Below, piece by piece: positions 20,701-32,331 of a DNA stretch of 64,000 nt. Source of the DNA: Doryteuthis pealeii (lineage: Eukaryota > Mollusca > Cephalopoda > Myopsida > Loliginidae); NCBI GenBank assembly GCA_023376005.1, contig CM042145.1:14369355-14433354 (forward strand), read 5' to 3'. Made by a program: the position numbers and the translations under genes. Each line of letters starts with the position of its first letter. Position 1 is the stretch's first letter. The notes below the pieces were generated by a model that did no database searches, was not told the DNA's origin, and saw nothing but the letters and a program-made list of their open reading frames with translations.

Positions 20701-23033
20701 GTTGTTGTGTATATGTATGTTCACGAGGAAACTTCGAAAATAATCATTAATGACAAAGTAAATATATTACAACATTAAATATCACCGTTCTTGGTTTTTG
20801 AGCAAAAATGATGAAGTATATTTAATATTATTTGAAGATAATTAAAAAACATGAAATTTGATGATAACAGCATGGATTTTTTTTTTCATTTAATATTATT
20901 AGATAGTAGACATTAACATTTCTTTTCAGAGTAAGTTGATCCAATGCAAGGTCTGATTTTTTTTACATAGGGATTTAATGGGGCATCCCACGAGGATTCA
21001 ACTCACGAATTCAGTAGATAATGGATCTGCGAGACTAACTTAAAAAAAATCCCCCTCACCGGCGATGCCGGTAGTCACTGCTAGTCCTATATATAAGGGA
21101 AAAACACACTGAAATTGCTAAACTTTTATTTTGTTATAAACAGCATTTTAAAGACTTTATAAAAAGAATATTAAAGAAACAAGTCTGAATCATGTTGGCA
21201 CACCTGACAGCAAACGATTACCATGACCCTCTCTGCCACTGTCTTTGTCATTGCGTCGACAATCCAGAATGGCACAGATCTTGATCGATGTAAATCTTTG
21301 CTGATCCGATCACTCAATGTATCCATGTGTAAGGTGTTCACAGGAGAACGTCACTTATGAGTTCACTCAATTTATTGTATTTATTTGCCGTCACAATGAT
21401 ACAGCTCCATATAAATACCAAGTGGGGAAAAGACAAACAAAAAAATTCTAGCCCCTACAGCCGGATCATAAAGGTCATTGAGGGGTGACCACAACCTTTC
21501 CTTTTAGTGTGATAAGGAAGATACTGCCATATTAGGGGTTTGGAACTACCCTCAAGAACTAAAATTAAAAGGTCCTAATAGAGGAAGATGAAATCACTTT
21601 TCAATAGAATATTTAGCTGTGGAATTTTATTTCATTAATATTAGCATCAATCTGGTGGGATATTATAAAACTCATACTGAATGACTTTGTGACTATTACA
21701 ACAAGAATCTGCATTCGGCTGTAAATAATGCAATACTAGTTCCAATTACCGTCAAGAATTGGTTGAAACGACAAGGCAGCAAGGCAGTCGTACTTAATAT
21801 GAACCTGGTTTGCTGCAGAAACTACTGCAAAATACAGGTTATTTATGAAGCCTCTAACATCATAGGAAACCAAGCACAATCAGGGATCAAGGAATGGAAT
21901 ACCAATGCATGAGTGGATCTATTCTGAATTCCTAACAGTACTAGTTGTTGTTCTTGACACTGTTCAGTGTACTTGGCCAGTTGCTGTTATTCAAACCAAT
22001 AGTAGACTGACTGACTTCAAATACCAGCCTCCTGCCTTAAAAAAACGCTAAGGCGGTAATAGCTAAAACAACCCGCATGCACTACGATTAAGTGGACCTG
22101 CTGAAAAAACCAGACGCAGCGCTATAAGGCGTTTCCCGAAAACGTTAATGTAATATTTTACCAGAGCCCTCCAGTCTTTTTGAACAAGTAAATTGGTAAA
22201 TATTATTAACCCTCTCCCTCTTTAAAATATTTTAGAGGGGTGGGGGGATAAAATAATTTACATTTACTTGTCTATAAAAATATGGTTACTTTTGCCACTA
22301 AAAAATAATTGTCATAAAATGCCTTCAATCTGATAAAAAATCTGACTATTTAGATATTCTTTTATATTTTAATAAAACAAATGTCAGGTCTTTTTAATTT
22401 AAAAAGAACTTTTATTTTATGGTATCGCATTGTACAATAGGTTCAGCTAGGGACATCAATCCATAGAGCGGGTTTGTTTTATTTTTTTTTTCAGCTATCC
22501 CGGCTAGCGTTTTTTAAGGCAGGAGGCCGGGACACAATTCTGTGAATAGCACCAAAATCTTTTTTTTTGTTGGCCTAGAAATGCTAATCTGACGAAATAA
22601 GTTCAAACTTTCATTACTTTTTTTGATTATTCCTATACTTCTCCAAAAATACATACAGAAAGATAAAAACATAAAAAGAGAGAAGACGAGAGAGATAAAT
22701 TTGCTTTCTCTTTCTCCCTGTTCATTGTATATACCAAATACTGACCTATAAAAAAACAGCACTTTTCAACAGGCAAACCACCTTAATGGTTACTTATTTC
22801 CTTACTTTTTAAATGTATTTAGACAATTTCCCAAATAATCAAACGAAACCTGATATTTATAATCTACTGCAAATATATCACTCCGGTGCAAGTATTTAAA
22901 GTTTTAAATGTAAATGAAATATCGATTAAATAGAAAGTCTAATAAGAATTGCAGATAAAAAGATTTTGAACAGAGTGGGGTTATAATAGAAAAATAAAAT
23001 GAAACTTACTTTCTTCATCCTGCGTCTTTTCAT
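17797..23033 (-). repeat. Inverted, indel-rich block B
   Basis: This is the reverse complement of the region 9385-14258 of block A and of the left half of block C. It shares with C, not A, the foldback insert (here 20.04-20.33 kb), the shorter 13.8-kb palindrome and the short GAGCACTGACCG junction. Frequent single-base gains and losses relative to both A and C suggest uncorrected long-read sequence. At 23033 it turns straight into block C with almost no spacer. Confidence 0.85.
20457..20629 (+). pseudogene. DNAI1: DNAI1 exon F in inverted block B
   Basis: The exon F sequence is recognisable on the plus strand between TTTCAG and GTAAGT, but it is 173 nt instead of 162 with several indels. It is not translatable and is in the wrong orientation for the gene. 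Confidence 0.85.
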
Positions 23034-23500
23034 TGCTATTTTTTCTATTATAACCACTCTGTTTCAAATCTTTTTATCTGCATTCTTATTAGAACTTTCT
23101 AATTATACGATATTTCATTACATTAAATTAAATACTTGCACCCGAGGGTGCATAATATTTGCTAGTAGATTATAAATATCAGGTTTCAGTTGATTATTGG
23201 GAAATTGTCTAAATACATTTAAAAAGTCAAGGAAATAAGTAACCATTAAGTTGTGGTTTCTGTTGAAAATGCTTTTTTTTATAGGTCAGTTATTTGGTTA
23301 TACAATGAACAGGGAAGAAAAGAAGAAGCAAAATTTATCTCTCTCTCTCTCTTTTGTATGTTTTATCTTTCTGTATGTATTATTTTTTTGGGAGAAGTAT
23401 AGGAATAATCAAAGTAATGAAAGTTGACTTTATTGTGCTGTCAGATTAGCATTTTCTAGGCCACAAAAAAAAGATTGGTGCTATTCAAGAATTGTGTCCC

Positions 23501-23982
23501 GGCCTCCCTGCTTAAAAACGCTAGCCGGTGATAGCTGAAAAAAAAATAAAACACCGCTCTATGATTGATGTCCCTAGCTGAAACTATTGTACAATTCGAT
23601 ACCCATAAAAAAAGTTTTTTTTTAAATTAAAAATGACCTGACATTTTGTTTTATTAAATATAAAAGAATATCTAAATATTCAGATTTTTTTATAGATTGA
23701 AGGCATTATTGACAAATTTATTTTTTTTAGTGGTCAAAAGTAAGCCATATTTTTATAGACAAGTAAATGTAAATATTTATCCCCCACCCCTAAAAATATT
23801 TTAAAGAGGGAGAGGGTTAAATAATTACATTTTACTTGTCAAAAAAGACTGGAGGGGGTAAAATATTACATTAACTTTTCGGGAAAACGCCTTAAGCGCT
23901 GGTTGTTTTTTTCAGCAGGCACTTAATTCGTAGAGCGGGTGTTTTTTCAGCTTTACCGCTAGCGTTTTTTAAAGCAGGAGGC
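23501..23982. mobile_element. Long-TIR MITE-like element (block C copy)
   Basis: Same element as 9901-10392, with small indels. Confidence 0.65.
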
Positions 23983-25339
23983 TGGTATTGAAGTCAGTCA
24001 GTCTACTATTGGTTTGAATAACAGCAACTGGCCAAGTACAACTGAACCAGTGTCAAGACAACTAGTACTTGTAGGAATTCAGAATAGTCCACTCATGCAT
24101 TTGGGTGATTCCATTCCTTGAGTCCTGATTGGCTGCTTGGTTTCTATGATGTTCAGAGGCTTCATAAATAACCTGCTATTTTGCAGTAGTTTTGCAGCAA
24201 ACCAGGTTCATATTAAGTTACGACTGCTTGCTGCCTTGTCTTACCAATTCGACGGTAATTGGAACTAGTATGATTATTCTACAGCCGGAATGCAATTCTG
24301 TGAATAGCACCAAAAATTCAGTATTGAGTTTTATAATATCCACAGATTGAGCTAATATTAATGAAATAAAAAAAATTCACAGTAAATTTCTAAAAAGTGA
24401 TCATACTTCTATTAGGATTTTAACTTTTAGTTCTGAGGAGTTCCAACCCTATGGCAGTATCTTCCTATCACACTAAAAGGAAAAGGGTTGTGGTCACCCT
24501 CGATGACCTTATATGATCCTGGCTGTAGGGCTAGAATTTTTTTTGTTGTCTTTTCCCACTTGTATTTATAATGGAGCTGTTATCATTGTGAGGCAAATAA
24601 ATACAATAAATGAAGTGAACTCATAAGTGAACGTTCTCCTGTGGAACACCTACACATGGATACATTAGAGTGATCCGATCAGCAAAGATTTAACATCGAT
24701 CAGATCTGTGCCATTACTGGATGTCAGAGCAATGACCAATAGGGACAGGTGGCAAGAGAGGGTCATGGGAATCCGTGCTGTCAGTGCAACATGATTTCAG
24801 ACTTGTTCTTAATATTCTTTTATAAAGTCTTAAATGCTGTTTATAATCAAAATAAAGTTTAGCAATTTCAGTGTAGTTTTCCCTTTTATATATAGACTAG
24901 CAGTGACTACCCGGCATCGCCTGGGTAAGGGGATTTTTAAGTTAGTCTCGCAGATCCATTATTACTGAATCGTGAGTTGAATCCTCGTGGGATGCCCATT
25001 TAAATCCCTAATGTAAAAAAAATCAGACCTTGCATTGATCCACTCTGAAAGAAATGTTAATGTCCTACTATCTAAAATATTAAATGAAAAAAAAATCCAT
25101 GCTGTTATCATTCAAATTTTATTTTTAATTATCTTCACTAATATAAATCATACCTTCATCATTTTTGCTCAAAAACCAAGAACTGGTGATATTTAATGTG
25201 TTATATATATTTACTTTGTCATTAATTGTATTATTTTCGAATTTCCTCTGAACATACATATACACACAACTGCCCTTTATATATGCATAGATAGATAGAT
25301 AATATGGACAGATTTTTTTTCTTTTTCTTTTTTACTTAC

Positions 25340-25500
25340 ATGATCCAAAAGAACAGCAAATAAATCTTTGTATTTCTGATTCCCAACAAAGTGATGTAAC
25401 AGACAAACGTTTTACTTTATCAAAGGAAATTTCCCAAGTGGCAGTAATGTGCCTTCCTGATCTCGATACTCATCAGATCTGTCTTCCCAATATTTAAAAT
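25340..25500 (-). pseudogene. DNAI1: DNAI1 exon F, frameshifted copy (block C)
   Basis: 161 nt instead of 162. Relative to the intact copy it lacks an A in AAAGAAACAGC, gains a C in TTCCCAACAAAG and differs at GAAATTTCCCAAG, so the frame is lost in places. Splice sites are retained. The flaws are single-base, homopolymer-type changes like those throughout the left end of block C. Confidence 0.82.
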
Positions 25501-25653
25501 CTGAAATAAAAAATAAAATAGGAAATTTTGAGTGTGTAACATATTCAATATGCTCTATGCTTTTTAACATTAAATATTTCCTTATGATATATATATATAT
25601 ATATATATAATATATTTATTTATTTTACAATTTTCATAGATCAATGTTCATTA

Positions 25654-25693
25654 TCAACGACCGCGGTTTCATGCAAAGCAATCATCAGGTTGA
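25654..25693 (-). ncRNA. Hammerhead motif with CCGCGG helix III, DNAI1-sense
   Basis: Minus-strand order: TCAAC, CTGATGA, T-TGC-TTT-GCA-T, GAAA, CCGCGG, TC, GTTGA. Helix I TCAAC/GTTGA (5 bp), helix II TGC/GCA above a U-U mismatch, and helix III ACC/GGT with a two-base loop, which would suit dimerisation. The core is complete, with GTC as the cleavage triplet. Confidence 0.65.
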
Positions 25694-25782
25694 GGAGCAA
25701 GATCCAATGGTGTTTGTTGTGGTTCTTTATCAAATGTGACTTTGAGTAAAGAACCACAACAAACACCATTGGATCTTGCTCC

Positions 25783-25823
25783 TCAACCTGATGATTGCTT
25801 TGGCATGAAACCGCGGTCGTTGA
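25783..25823 (+). ncRNA. Hammerhead motif with CCGCGG helix III, plus strand
   Basis: Mirror copy of the motif at 25654-25693, with TTTG as helix II loop. All core boxes (CTGATGA, GAAA, GTC) and both helix I strands are intact. Confidence 0.65.
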
Positions 25824-26051
25824 TAATGAACATTGATCTATGAAAACATTGTAAAATAAATAAATATTAGCTCTTACAAACTGTGATTGAGCACTGTATT
25901 TTCTTTGTTTCATCGCAAAAGAAATTTTGTTTTTACATATACCTATATATATATATATATATATATATGGTAGAAATGTGAGGAGGTTAATCCGACAGTA
26001 TGTGGAGAAAAGTAGACAAACACGGGATGTTATGGAAACTTGATGTTTATT

Positions 26052-26097
26052 GTCGACGGTGCAACGTTTCGGTCTCTTATTAGACCATCTTCAGGAC
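26052..26097 (-). ncRNA. Hammerhead motif with hairpin helix III, DNAI1-sense
   Basis: Minus-strand order: GTC, CTGAAGA, T, GGTCT-AATAAG-AGACC, GAAA, CG-TTGCAC-CG, TC, GAC. Helix II is 5 bp, and helix III is ACG/CGT with a six-base loop, so it could act as a monomer. Helix I is only GTC/GAC by eye. Cleavage would fall between 26055 and 26054. Confidence 0.65.
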
Positions 26098-26248
26098 TTG
26101 GATATAGTTCTTACTCCAATGATGGAAATTCTCAAAATGCTGAAAATGGAAGGTCGTCAGTAGGGGGGTGTAGTTGGGGGTGGTTAGTGGATTCTTTTTC
26201 TCTTTGGAATGGGGAGTGCCATAACATCCCGGGTTTGTCTACTATTCT

Positions 26249-26294
<46 letters not shown>

Positions 26295-26412
26295 GGTGGC
26301 TTACCGGTGAATATGGGCACGATTGTTGGAGGTGCAAGGATCCAGGGGGTTAAGTCCGCGATAAAACAAATACAAAGTAGAGCTAATTTATTAAAGAAAT
26401 GGATACAATAGA

Positions 26413-26449
26413 AACCTACTCGAGTTTCATCGTTAGAATCATCAGGGTT
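26413..26449 (-). ncRNA. Hammerhead motif with CTCGAG helix III, DNAI1-sense (block C)
   Basis: Same as 12413-12449. Cleavage would fall between 26417 and 26416. Together with 26052-26097 on the same strand, it brackets a segment of 362 nt. Confidence 0.65.
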
Positions 26450-26688
26450 AAATCCACTGAATTAATCGAGTTACCGATTAATTGCAGCTGATCACACATA
26501 TGTTCATTGAATAAGATTGGGACACTTGTTTACTTTTTTAAATCTCACCGGATTGTTTTTTTCGTGGATATTAAAATGAAAGATGTAAATCAATTTGTGG
26601 GTATTTATTTTACTATGGTTGTTTAATAAAGTATGAGGCGCTCATAACCCATACTTTATTAAACTTTTTTAATTGCATAGTACACCAT

Positions 26689-26736
<48 letters not shown>

Positions 26737-27297
26737 TTAGTGTAGCAGAGGTATAAAGTCAATGGCAGTTGGTAACTGATAGTTTCTTACGTATGTGATT
26801 TTCAAACCAATGCTTTATCAATGATATTGAACACAACTAAATAGACAAAAATAAACTCATTGTACATACAAAAAAAATTAACCTTTTATATACATAATAT
26901 ACCTACAAGTGGTATTAAAAGAAAGAATGCACAAACTTGTGCCGACAGCTAGAACTATGCACATTAAAATAATTTTACTTATATATCCTTATTGCAAAGT
27001 AGCAGATTTTAACCAAAGAATGTTAAATTGAACCAAAGAATAATAGTTTTTTTTTTTTTTTTTATTCGAATTTGTTTACTATGATGTCACAGTCCAGTAT
27101 ATTAGCCACTACGCCATGGGGGAGTCTCCTGTGAGTGTGTGTATTTAAAAAGGAGAAAGGACATTGTTGCAATTAATAAGCCAATGTTTTTAACTCTATT
27201 AAGTAAACTGTTATATTCTGTATGTTAATATAATCATAAGCATTGTTTTGTCCAAGAGTTTTAATGGCAAAGGTTGCGAGAATTCAATAATACAAAC

Positions 27298-27382
27298 CTT
27301 GGGCAATATTATCATAAGTGTTTTGGTTCACTATTATTTCCATTATCATACTAGCAGTGACAATAACTGAAATGTCATCACT
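27298..27382 (-). pseudogene. DNAI1: Duplicated DNAI1 exon E' (block C copy)
   Basis: Same 85-nt exon-like segment as 13303-13387, with an open frame, donor GTTTGT and a weak TATAG acceptor. Its presence in both haplotypes shows that the exon duplication is older than the assembly duplication. Confidence 0.75.
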
Positions 27383-28219
27383 CTATATTGCCCTGTTTGT
27401 TAATTCTCCTGAAACAATGTATATTGAGCTCTCACATCAGATTACCTGTACCATTACAGAAGAACTCCACATAAAATGGTTTCAACACCAAGAACATATA
27501 TATATATATATATATTTGAAAAAACAAATGATGTTTATAATTGCTGACAGAAATCTGTTTCGACTGCTTTAATAGATCGGTCATCATCAAGAGCAACATA
27601 TGAGAGAAAGACGGGATGAACAACCGTTAGAAGAAAGGGTAGAAACAAAACACTATTATTCAATGCTGGAATTTAAAAAAATGCGTGTTCTGTGTTAAAA
27701 ATAAAATAAATTTTATTTTTAAAAATCAGAAGAATTATAGTTCATAATAAAACTCAAAAAAATCAGAAGCATTATAGTTCAACCTTAAAAATCAGAAGCA
27801 TTATAGTTCATAATAAAACTCAAAAGAGAACACGTATTTTTAAAAATTCCAGCATTGAATAATAGCATTTTGATTGTACCCTTTCTTCTAACAGTTGTTC
27901 ATCCCGTCTTTCTCTCGTATGTTGCTCTTGATGATGACTGATCTATTAAAGTGGTCGAAACAGATTTCTGTCAGCAATTATAAACATCTTTTGTTTTTTC
28001 AAAAATGTTAAATTCATACTGTCAGATTAATTTCCATCTATTTTTCATATATATATACATATACATGCTCTCCATACCCCTGGGGTTGAGCACTGACCGT
28101 CAACTAAAGCGTAAACGCAACGTTTTCCTCTAAAAAGGGGATGGAGCACTCTCTGGTGGCATTTACATACATACAGATGTGTGTATTAAAACAGTTAAAA
28201 TCCCCTTCGCAATCTGTGG

Positions 28220-28352
28220 GTGACGATAGCTGAGTGGTTTAGCTGTCCGACTGATGCTGAATCAATCGGAGTTCTATCCCAGCTGTAGGTAGCTCACAAA
28301 ATGTCTAGCCACACTGAACAGACTTGATAAGTCGAAACACATGTCTGTGGAT

Positions 28353-28357
<5 letters not shown>
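28220..28357 (+). mobile_element. SINE with tRNA-like head and decayed hammerhead (block C)
   Basis: Allele of 14320-14458. The first core box reads CTGAACA, changing the invariant G8 to C. Helices I and II and GAAA are unchanged. A (TA)n tract follows. Confidence 0.6.
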
Positions 28358-28399
<42 letters not shown>

Positions 28400-28680
28400 A
28401 TGAACAAAAAGTGATAAGACTAACAGGAATATTTCTTTTATGTTATTTTTTTTTTAATTGTTCTCAACTAGTTTCAACCTTAGGTCATTGTCAGAAGAAA
28501 ATTTCCTCTGAAAGAAATTGTTTTTGAAAGTTTAAAAAAAAAGTTTTCAAAGTGTTTGACAAGCCGCAAAAAAATTGAGCAGAAAAAATGTACCTGTAAA
28601 AGTGACAAGTTCATTTGTTGAGTGAAAACCATCTTAAGAGTTTTAATGGCAAAAGTTTATGAGAATTCAATAATACAAAC

Positions 28681-28765
28681 CTTGAGCAATGTCATCATAA
28701 GTGTTTTGGTTCACCATTCTTTCCATTATCATACCAGCAGTGACAATAACTGAAATGTCATCACT
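28681..28765 (-). CDS. DNAI1: DNAI1 exon E (block C copy)
   Basis: Identical in sequence to 14771-14855, acceptor TTTTTCTACAG and donor GTTTGT. It follows the intact exon X copy on the same haplotype block, so this copy is the better partner for exon X. It codes the [11 protein letters not shown] to NTYDDIAQ segment before the WD40 propeller. Confidence 0.9.
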
Positions 28766-28917
28766 CTGTAGAAAAACAAAACAAAAAAAACATTTACACA
28801 GGATAGGTTACAAGGTAGAAGTTAGCCGGCTTTAGTTGGCACCCATAAATTGTCCCGAGGACTCATTCAAAGCTAATATGTGCGTCCAAGGATGCACTAA
28901 ATCAAAAAGCTATCAGC

Positions 28918-28977
<60 letters not shown>

Positions 28978-28980
<3 letters not shown>

Positions 28981-29289
28981 AGGTGAATGTTAGTATTTGT
29001 ATCCGTTTTAGGGGATACTTATACTAGGTTTGGGCTTAGGAGTGAAGCATTAACGTACTTATTATGCCAATATTGTTAGCGTAATATGTTAGTTGAGGAA
29101 TAAATATCTGAAGACTCTGGTTTGTTTTGAGTTTCATTTATTTAGCCGGGTAAATTTTCAGGACTGCTATATCCCTTCGACTGACTGTGACTCGTGGTGG
29201 TGATCTTGTGGCGGCTGCCGCGTGTTTTAAGCTGGACTGTGGAGCCTGGTTTCTGGTTGGTTCGTATCCACATTATATCTATCTATCTA

Positions 29290-29290
<1 letters not shown>
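28978..29290 (+). mobile_element. Block C-specific insertion between (TA)n tracts
   Basis: About 310 bp absent from block A, which has one uninterrupted (TA)n here. It contains AATAAATATC, a GC-richer GTGGTGGTGATC stretch and a late GGACTGTGGAGCC. The right side repeats TCTATCTATCTACC, mirrored by GGTAGATAGATAGA after the next (TA)n. Class unknown; LTR-like or SINE-like. Confidence 0.45.
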
Positions 29291-29327
<37 letters not shown>

Positions 29328-29718
29328 TAGATAGATAGATCTTGCACAATAGAAGCAACAGGTTCTTAACTTATCTAGCATGTATTTACAAACCTCTCTG
29401 CACGAGGAAGCGACAAGGTAGTCAAAGAGTTAAAAAGCCCAGACTGTCCTACTATTTAACCATAGTTAGGAGGGAGAATAGTTGGATGCATACCTTTCCC
29501 AAGGGTAGCCGGGGAGGGGTGGGGGGAATTTGGTAGTCAGAGTTAAAAAGCCCAGACTGTCCTACTATTTAACCATAGTTAGGAGGGAGAATAGTTGGAT
29601 GCATACCTTTCCCAAGGGTATTAGCGCTATATGAAATACAGCCAGTCTTGTAATGTTCACATTTATAAAAAAAAAAAAATTTAATTACTCCATTAAAATT
29701 TTTTTAGATGGACTAAAC

Positions 29719-30027
29719 CAGTGCTTCTCAACCTTTTTCGGCTTATGGACCATTTTTTATTAAAAAAATTCCCATGGACTAATCCTACTTTTACTTTTAA
29801 GCTAGCACACGTGTTAAAGTAAGACAAGACAATTCATTTTCCGCTGATCATCGACGTGCACTTAAATAGAGATTTTCAACTGGGGAGGGTCATTATAAGA
29901 AGCGCTAAATTAGTTAAATTTTTGTGAAATGGCTAAAACATTTTTGTGGCTTTGAACTCTCTGTGGACCACTAGAAATGTTCTGTGGACCACAGATGGTC
30001 CAGCTGGACCACATTAAGAATCACTTG
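29719..30027. mobile_element. hAT-type MITE (block C)
   Basis: Allele of 15657-15962, same ends and the same GACTAAAC / GTCTAAAC duplication. Confidence 0.85.
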
Positions 30028-30735
30028 TCTAAACAACTGATGAAGGCTAACTATTCTTCAGATTTAGAAATTTAAGTGATAAGCATGTTTTGAACTTCTG
30101 AGTCATAATTTTATTTGTATTTTCTGCTTTTAGATAAATACCCTCCTTGTACAATGTTATTTTTGACTACAGAGTTTCAACGCTGTAGATTTTGATGATA
30201 AATAATTATTAATAATATCTTTCTTGATTGTATGATTTACCACAAGTAATAATAGTTATGCATATACAATTCAAATAAATTAAACAAATTAAAAAAAGAG
30301 ATAACATTTAATTTTTCTATTAAATATTTTTATATGGACCAAACGACTGATGAAGAATCCAAGTATTTTTAAGATTTAGAAATTTAGAGGATAATTGAAC
30401 TTGGGTCGACGAGTCCATTTCCTGTGACTCTAACAAGAGTCTAAGCATGTTTTGAACTTCTGAGTCACAATTTTATTTGTATTTTTTTGCTTTTTAATTA
30501 ATAGAGACACTAGATATTGCATAGATATACAGTGATGTTGATAGCTTTTTAATTCAATGTTTCCTGGGATGCATGGATTTGATTTGAGTCCCCAGGAAAT
30601 TTTATGGGTCCCAACAAAAGTTTCTTAATAAATTGTAGAGTTTTTATCTATGAACAACTAAACCCCCCTACATTGTACCCCATACTGTGTAATTCATTTC
30701 CAAGAAAATATTTAAATGTATTTATTGTTAGCTTG

Positions 30736-30789
<54 letters not shown>

Positions 30790-31099
30790 TGGTATGCTTG
30801 GTATGAAGGAATATATTTAGTTGAGTCCACTCACCAAGGACAATATTAGCATTAGTATATCCATGATATACTAACACTGAACACAATGGGAGGAAAGACA
30901 GGGTATATGCATTTTTACATACAAGAACATTTAACCTTTTATATATATAATATACTTACCAATGGTATTAATGGAATGTTTTAGTCATTATAATATCTAC
31001 AGAAAAAAATCAATCTGATGTTGAATATTTTCATGTTATCTTTCCTGGCATTTGGATTACCCCCCTCCCCCAAAATTTGTAGCAAGAGTTCCAATTCAC

Positions 31100-31189
31100 C
31101 TGAGATTCAATATTGGTCAGCTTCTTCTTCACATGTTCTTCTTCCTTTTTCCCAGCATGCCCTTTCTTTTCTTTTTCTTTTTTCTCCAG
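31100..31189 (-). CDS. DNAI1: DNAI1 exon X, intact copy (lysine-rich linker)
   Basis: A 90-nt exon with acceptor AATTCAG and donor GTGAAT, phase 0 to 0. It codes LEKKEKEKKGHAGKKEEE then HVKKKLTNIESQ. The charged linker ending in (K/R)KLT..ESQ followed by (T/S)DD matches vertebrate DNAI1, where EKxKEKEK runs into RKLTSMESQTDD. It joins exon D (DTEKQ) upstream and exon E (SDD) downstream in frame. The block A copy is two bases short. Confidence 0.9.
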
Positions 31190-31398
31190 CTGAATTGGAG
31201 AGTGACAAGAGAAGAGAAGAAAAAAGAAAGAAAGAAAGAAGAAAGAAAGAAAGAAATCAGCTTTTTATTAGCATTCATTAAAACCTCACAATGTACATTG
31301 TTATTCTGGAAATATTATCTTCATTTTAGTTGTTTATTTCAGAACATTTTTAGCAAGATCATCTTCTACCATATGACATTGTATGATATATGAAAATA

Positions 31399-31885
31399 CG
31401 AGGGCAAGTCAAAAATAATGCCATTTTGTATCATACATCAAAATGAAGCTGGTCTTCTGTGGATCACATCCCTACTCCTCCACATAGTGTTCCACCTTTC
31501 GAATGAGAGCATGTATCCCTGTCTCTTAAAAAATTCTGTTGACTGTTCTTTGAGCCACTTCTTCACTACAGATTTCACTTCCTTGTCACTGGAATAATGT
31601 TTGCCTCTCAAACCCTCTTTCATGGGGCTGAGGAGATGATAGTCTGAAGTGCTAAATCAGGTGAGTATGGAGGATGTGGTAAAGTTGTCCACCCGAATGA
31701 GGTGATTTTCTCCCTTGTCCTGATGCTTGTGTGTGATGCAGAAGAAGGACATTGTTGATTGACAAGTTGGGTCTTACTTGTCAAATTCTTGCTCTGAGCC
31801 TTATTAGGGTCTCAATGTAGGCCTTAGTTTTATAAAAAACTTCACATGAAAAAAGAAAATTGCATTACTTTTTGAATCACCCTCA
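31399..31885 (-). mobile_element. Internally deleted mariner element
   Basis: It is flanked by TA. The ends are CGAGGGCAAGTCAAAAA and, inverted, TGAGGGTGATTCAAAAAG. The minus strand at 31438-31623 reads KEGLRGKHYSSDKEVKSVVK then WLKEQSTEFFKRQGY, the C-terminal part of a mariner transposase. The N-terminal two thirds are missing, so it is non-autonomous. Confidence 0.85.
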
Positions 31886-32028
31886 TAATTAAAGACTCAA
31901 ATACTTTGATAAAACTACAATAATGATAATGATATTCAAAGAATATCACTTACTTTATTAGAATGATGTATATTACAAAAGTTGATTGATAAATGAGGTC
32001 TCCAATCCTATAAAACAAATGTTTAGAC

Positions 32029-32331
32029 CAGAGTTTTTCAACTTTTTTCCTCTCACGGCACAGTGAGCTGGACAACAAATTGATCGAGGTACACCATCAG
32101 TATATAAACATATAATTATTTTATCATTTAAATTTTAAAAGAAAAGGAATAGTGAAAATGCGCTACAAGTGTAGCATAATTAAAACAAAAAATATTGAAT
32201 TGAAACAAAAAATATTAAAGTAATAGAATAAAAATATAAGAGGATGATCAACCATCCTCAACACTCACGGCACACCCACGGAAGCTTCACGGTACGCTAG
32301 TGTACCGTGGCACACCGGTTGAAAAACTCTG
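32029..32331. mobile_element. hAT-type MITE with perfect 8-bp target duplication
   Basis: Ends are CAGAGTTTTTCAAC and its inverted copy CAGAGTTTTTCAAC. GTTTAGAC is duplicated on both sides (32021-32028, 32332-32339). 303 bp and non-coding. Inner termini carry CACGGCACA / TGTGCCACGG. Confidence 0.93.

Larger units (their letters stand above)
25640..25925. repeat. Foldback insert with outward-facing hammerheads
   Basis: The arms meet near 25735. Each carries CCTCAAC, CTGATGA, TTGCTTTG.CAT, GAAA, CCGCGG and TCGTTGA, in opposite orientations. It is present in block B (20.04-20.33 kb) but absent from block A, so it is a haplotype-specific insert. (TA)n tracts flank it on both sides. Confidence 0.75.
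23034..31743 (+). repeat. Large duplicated block, copy C (haplotype 2)
   Basis: Direct copy of block A from its 9.43-kb point up to A's gap. After that it continues into unique sequence containing the rest of the mariner element. Its left 2.5 kb is indel-rich (exon F broken). Its right part is clean (exon X intact). The true locus is probably represented by the left part of A and the right part of C. Confidence 0.85.
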
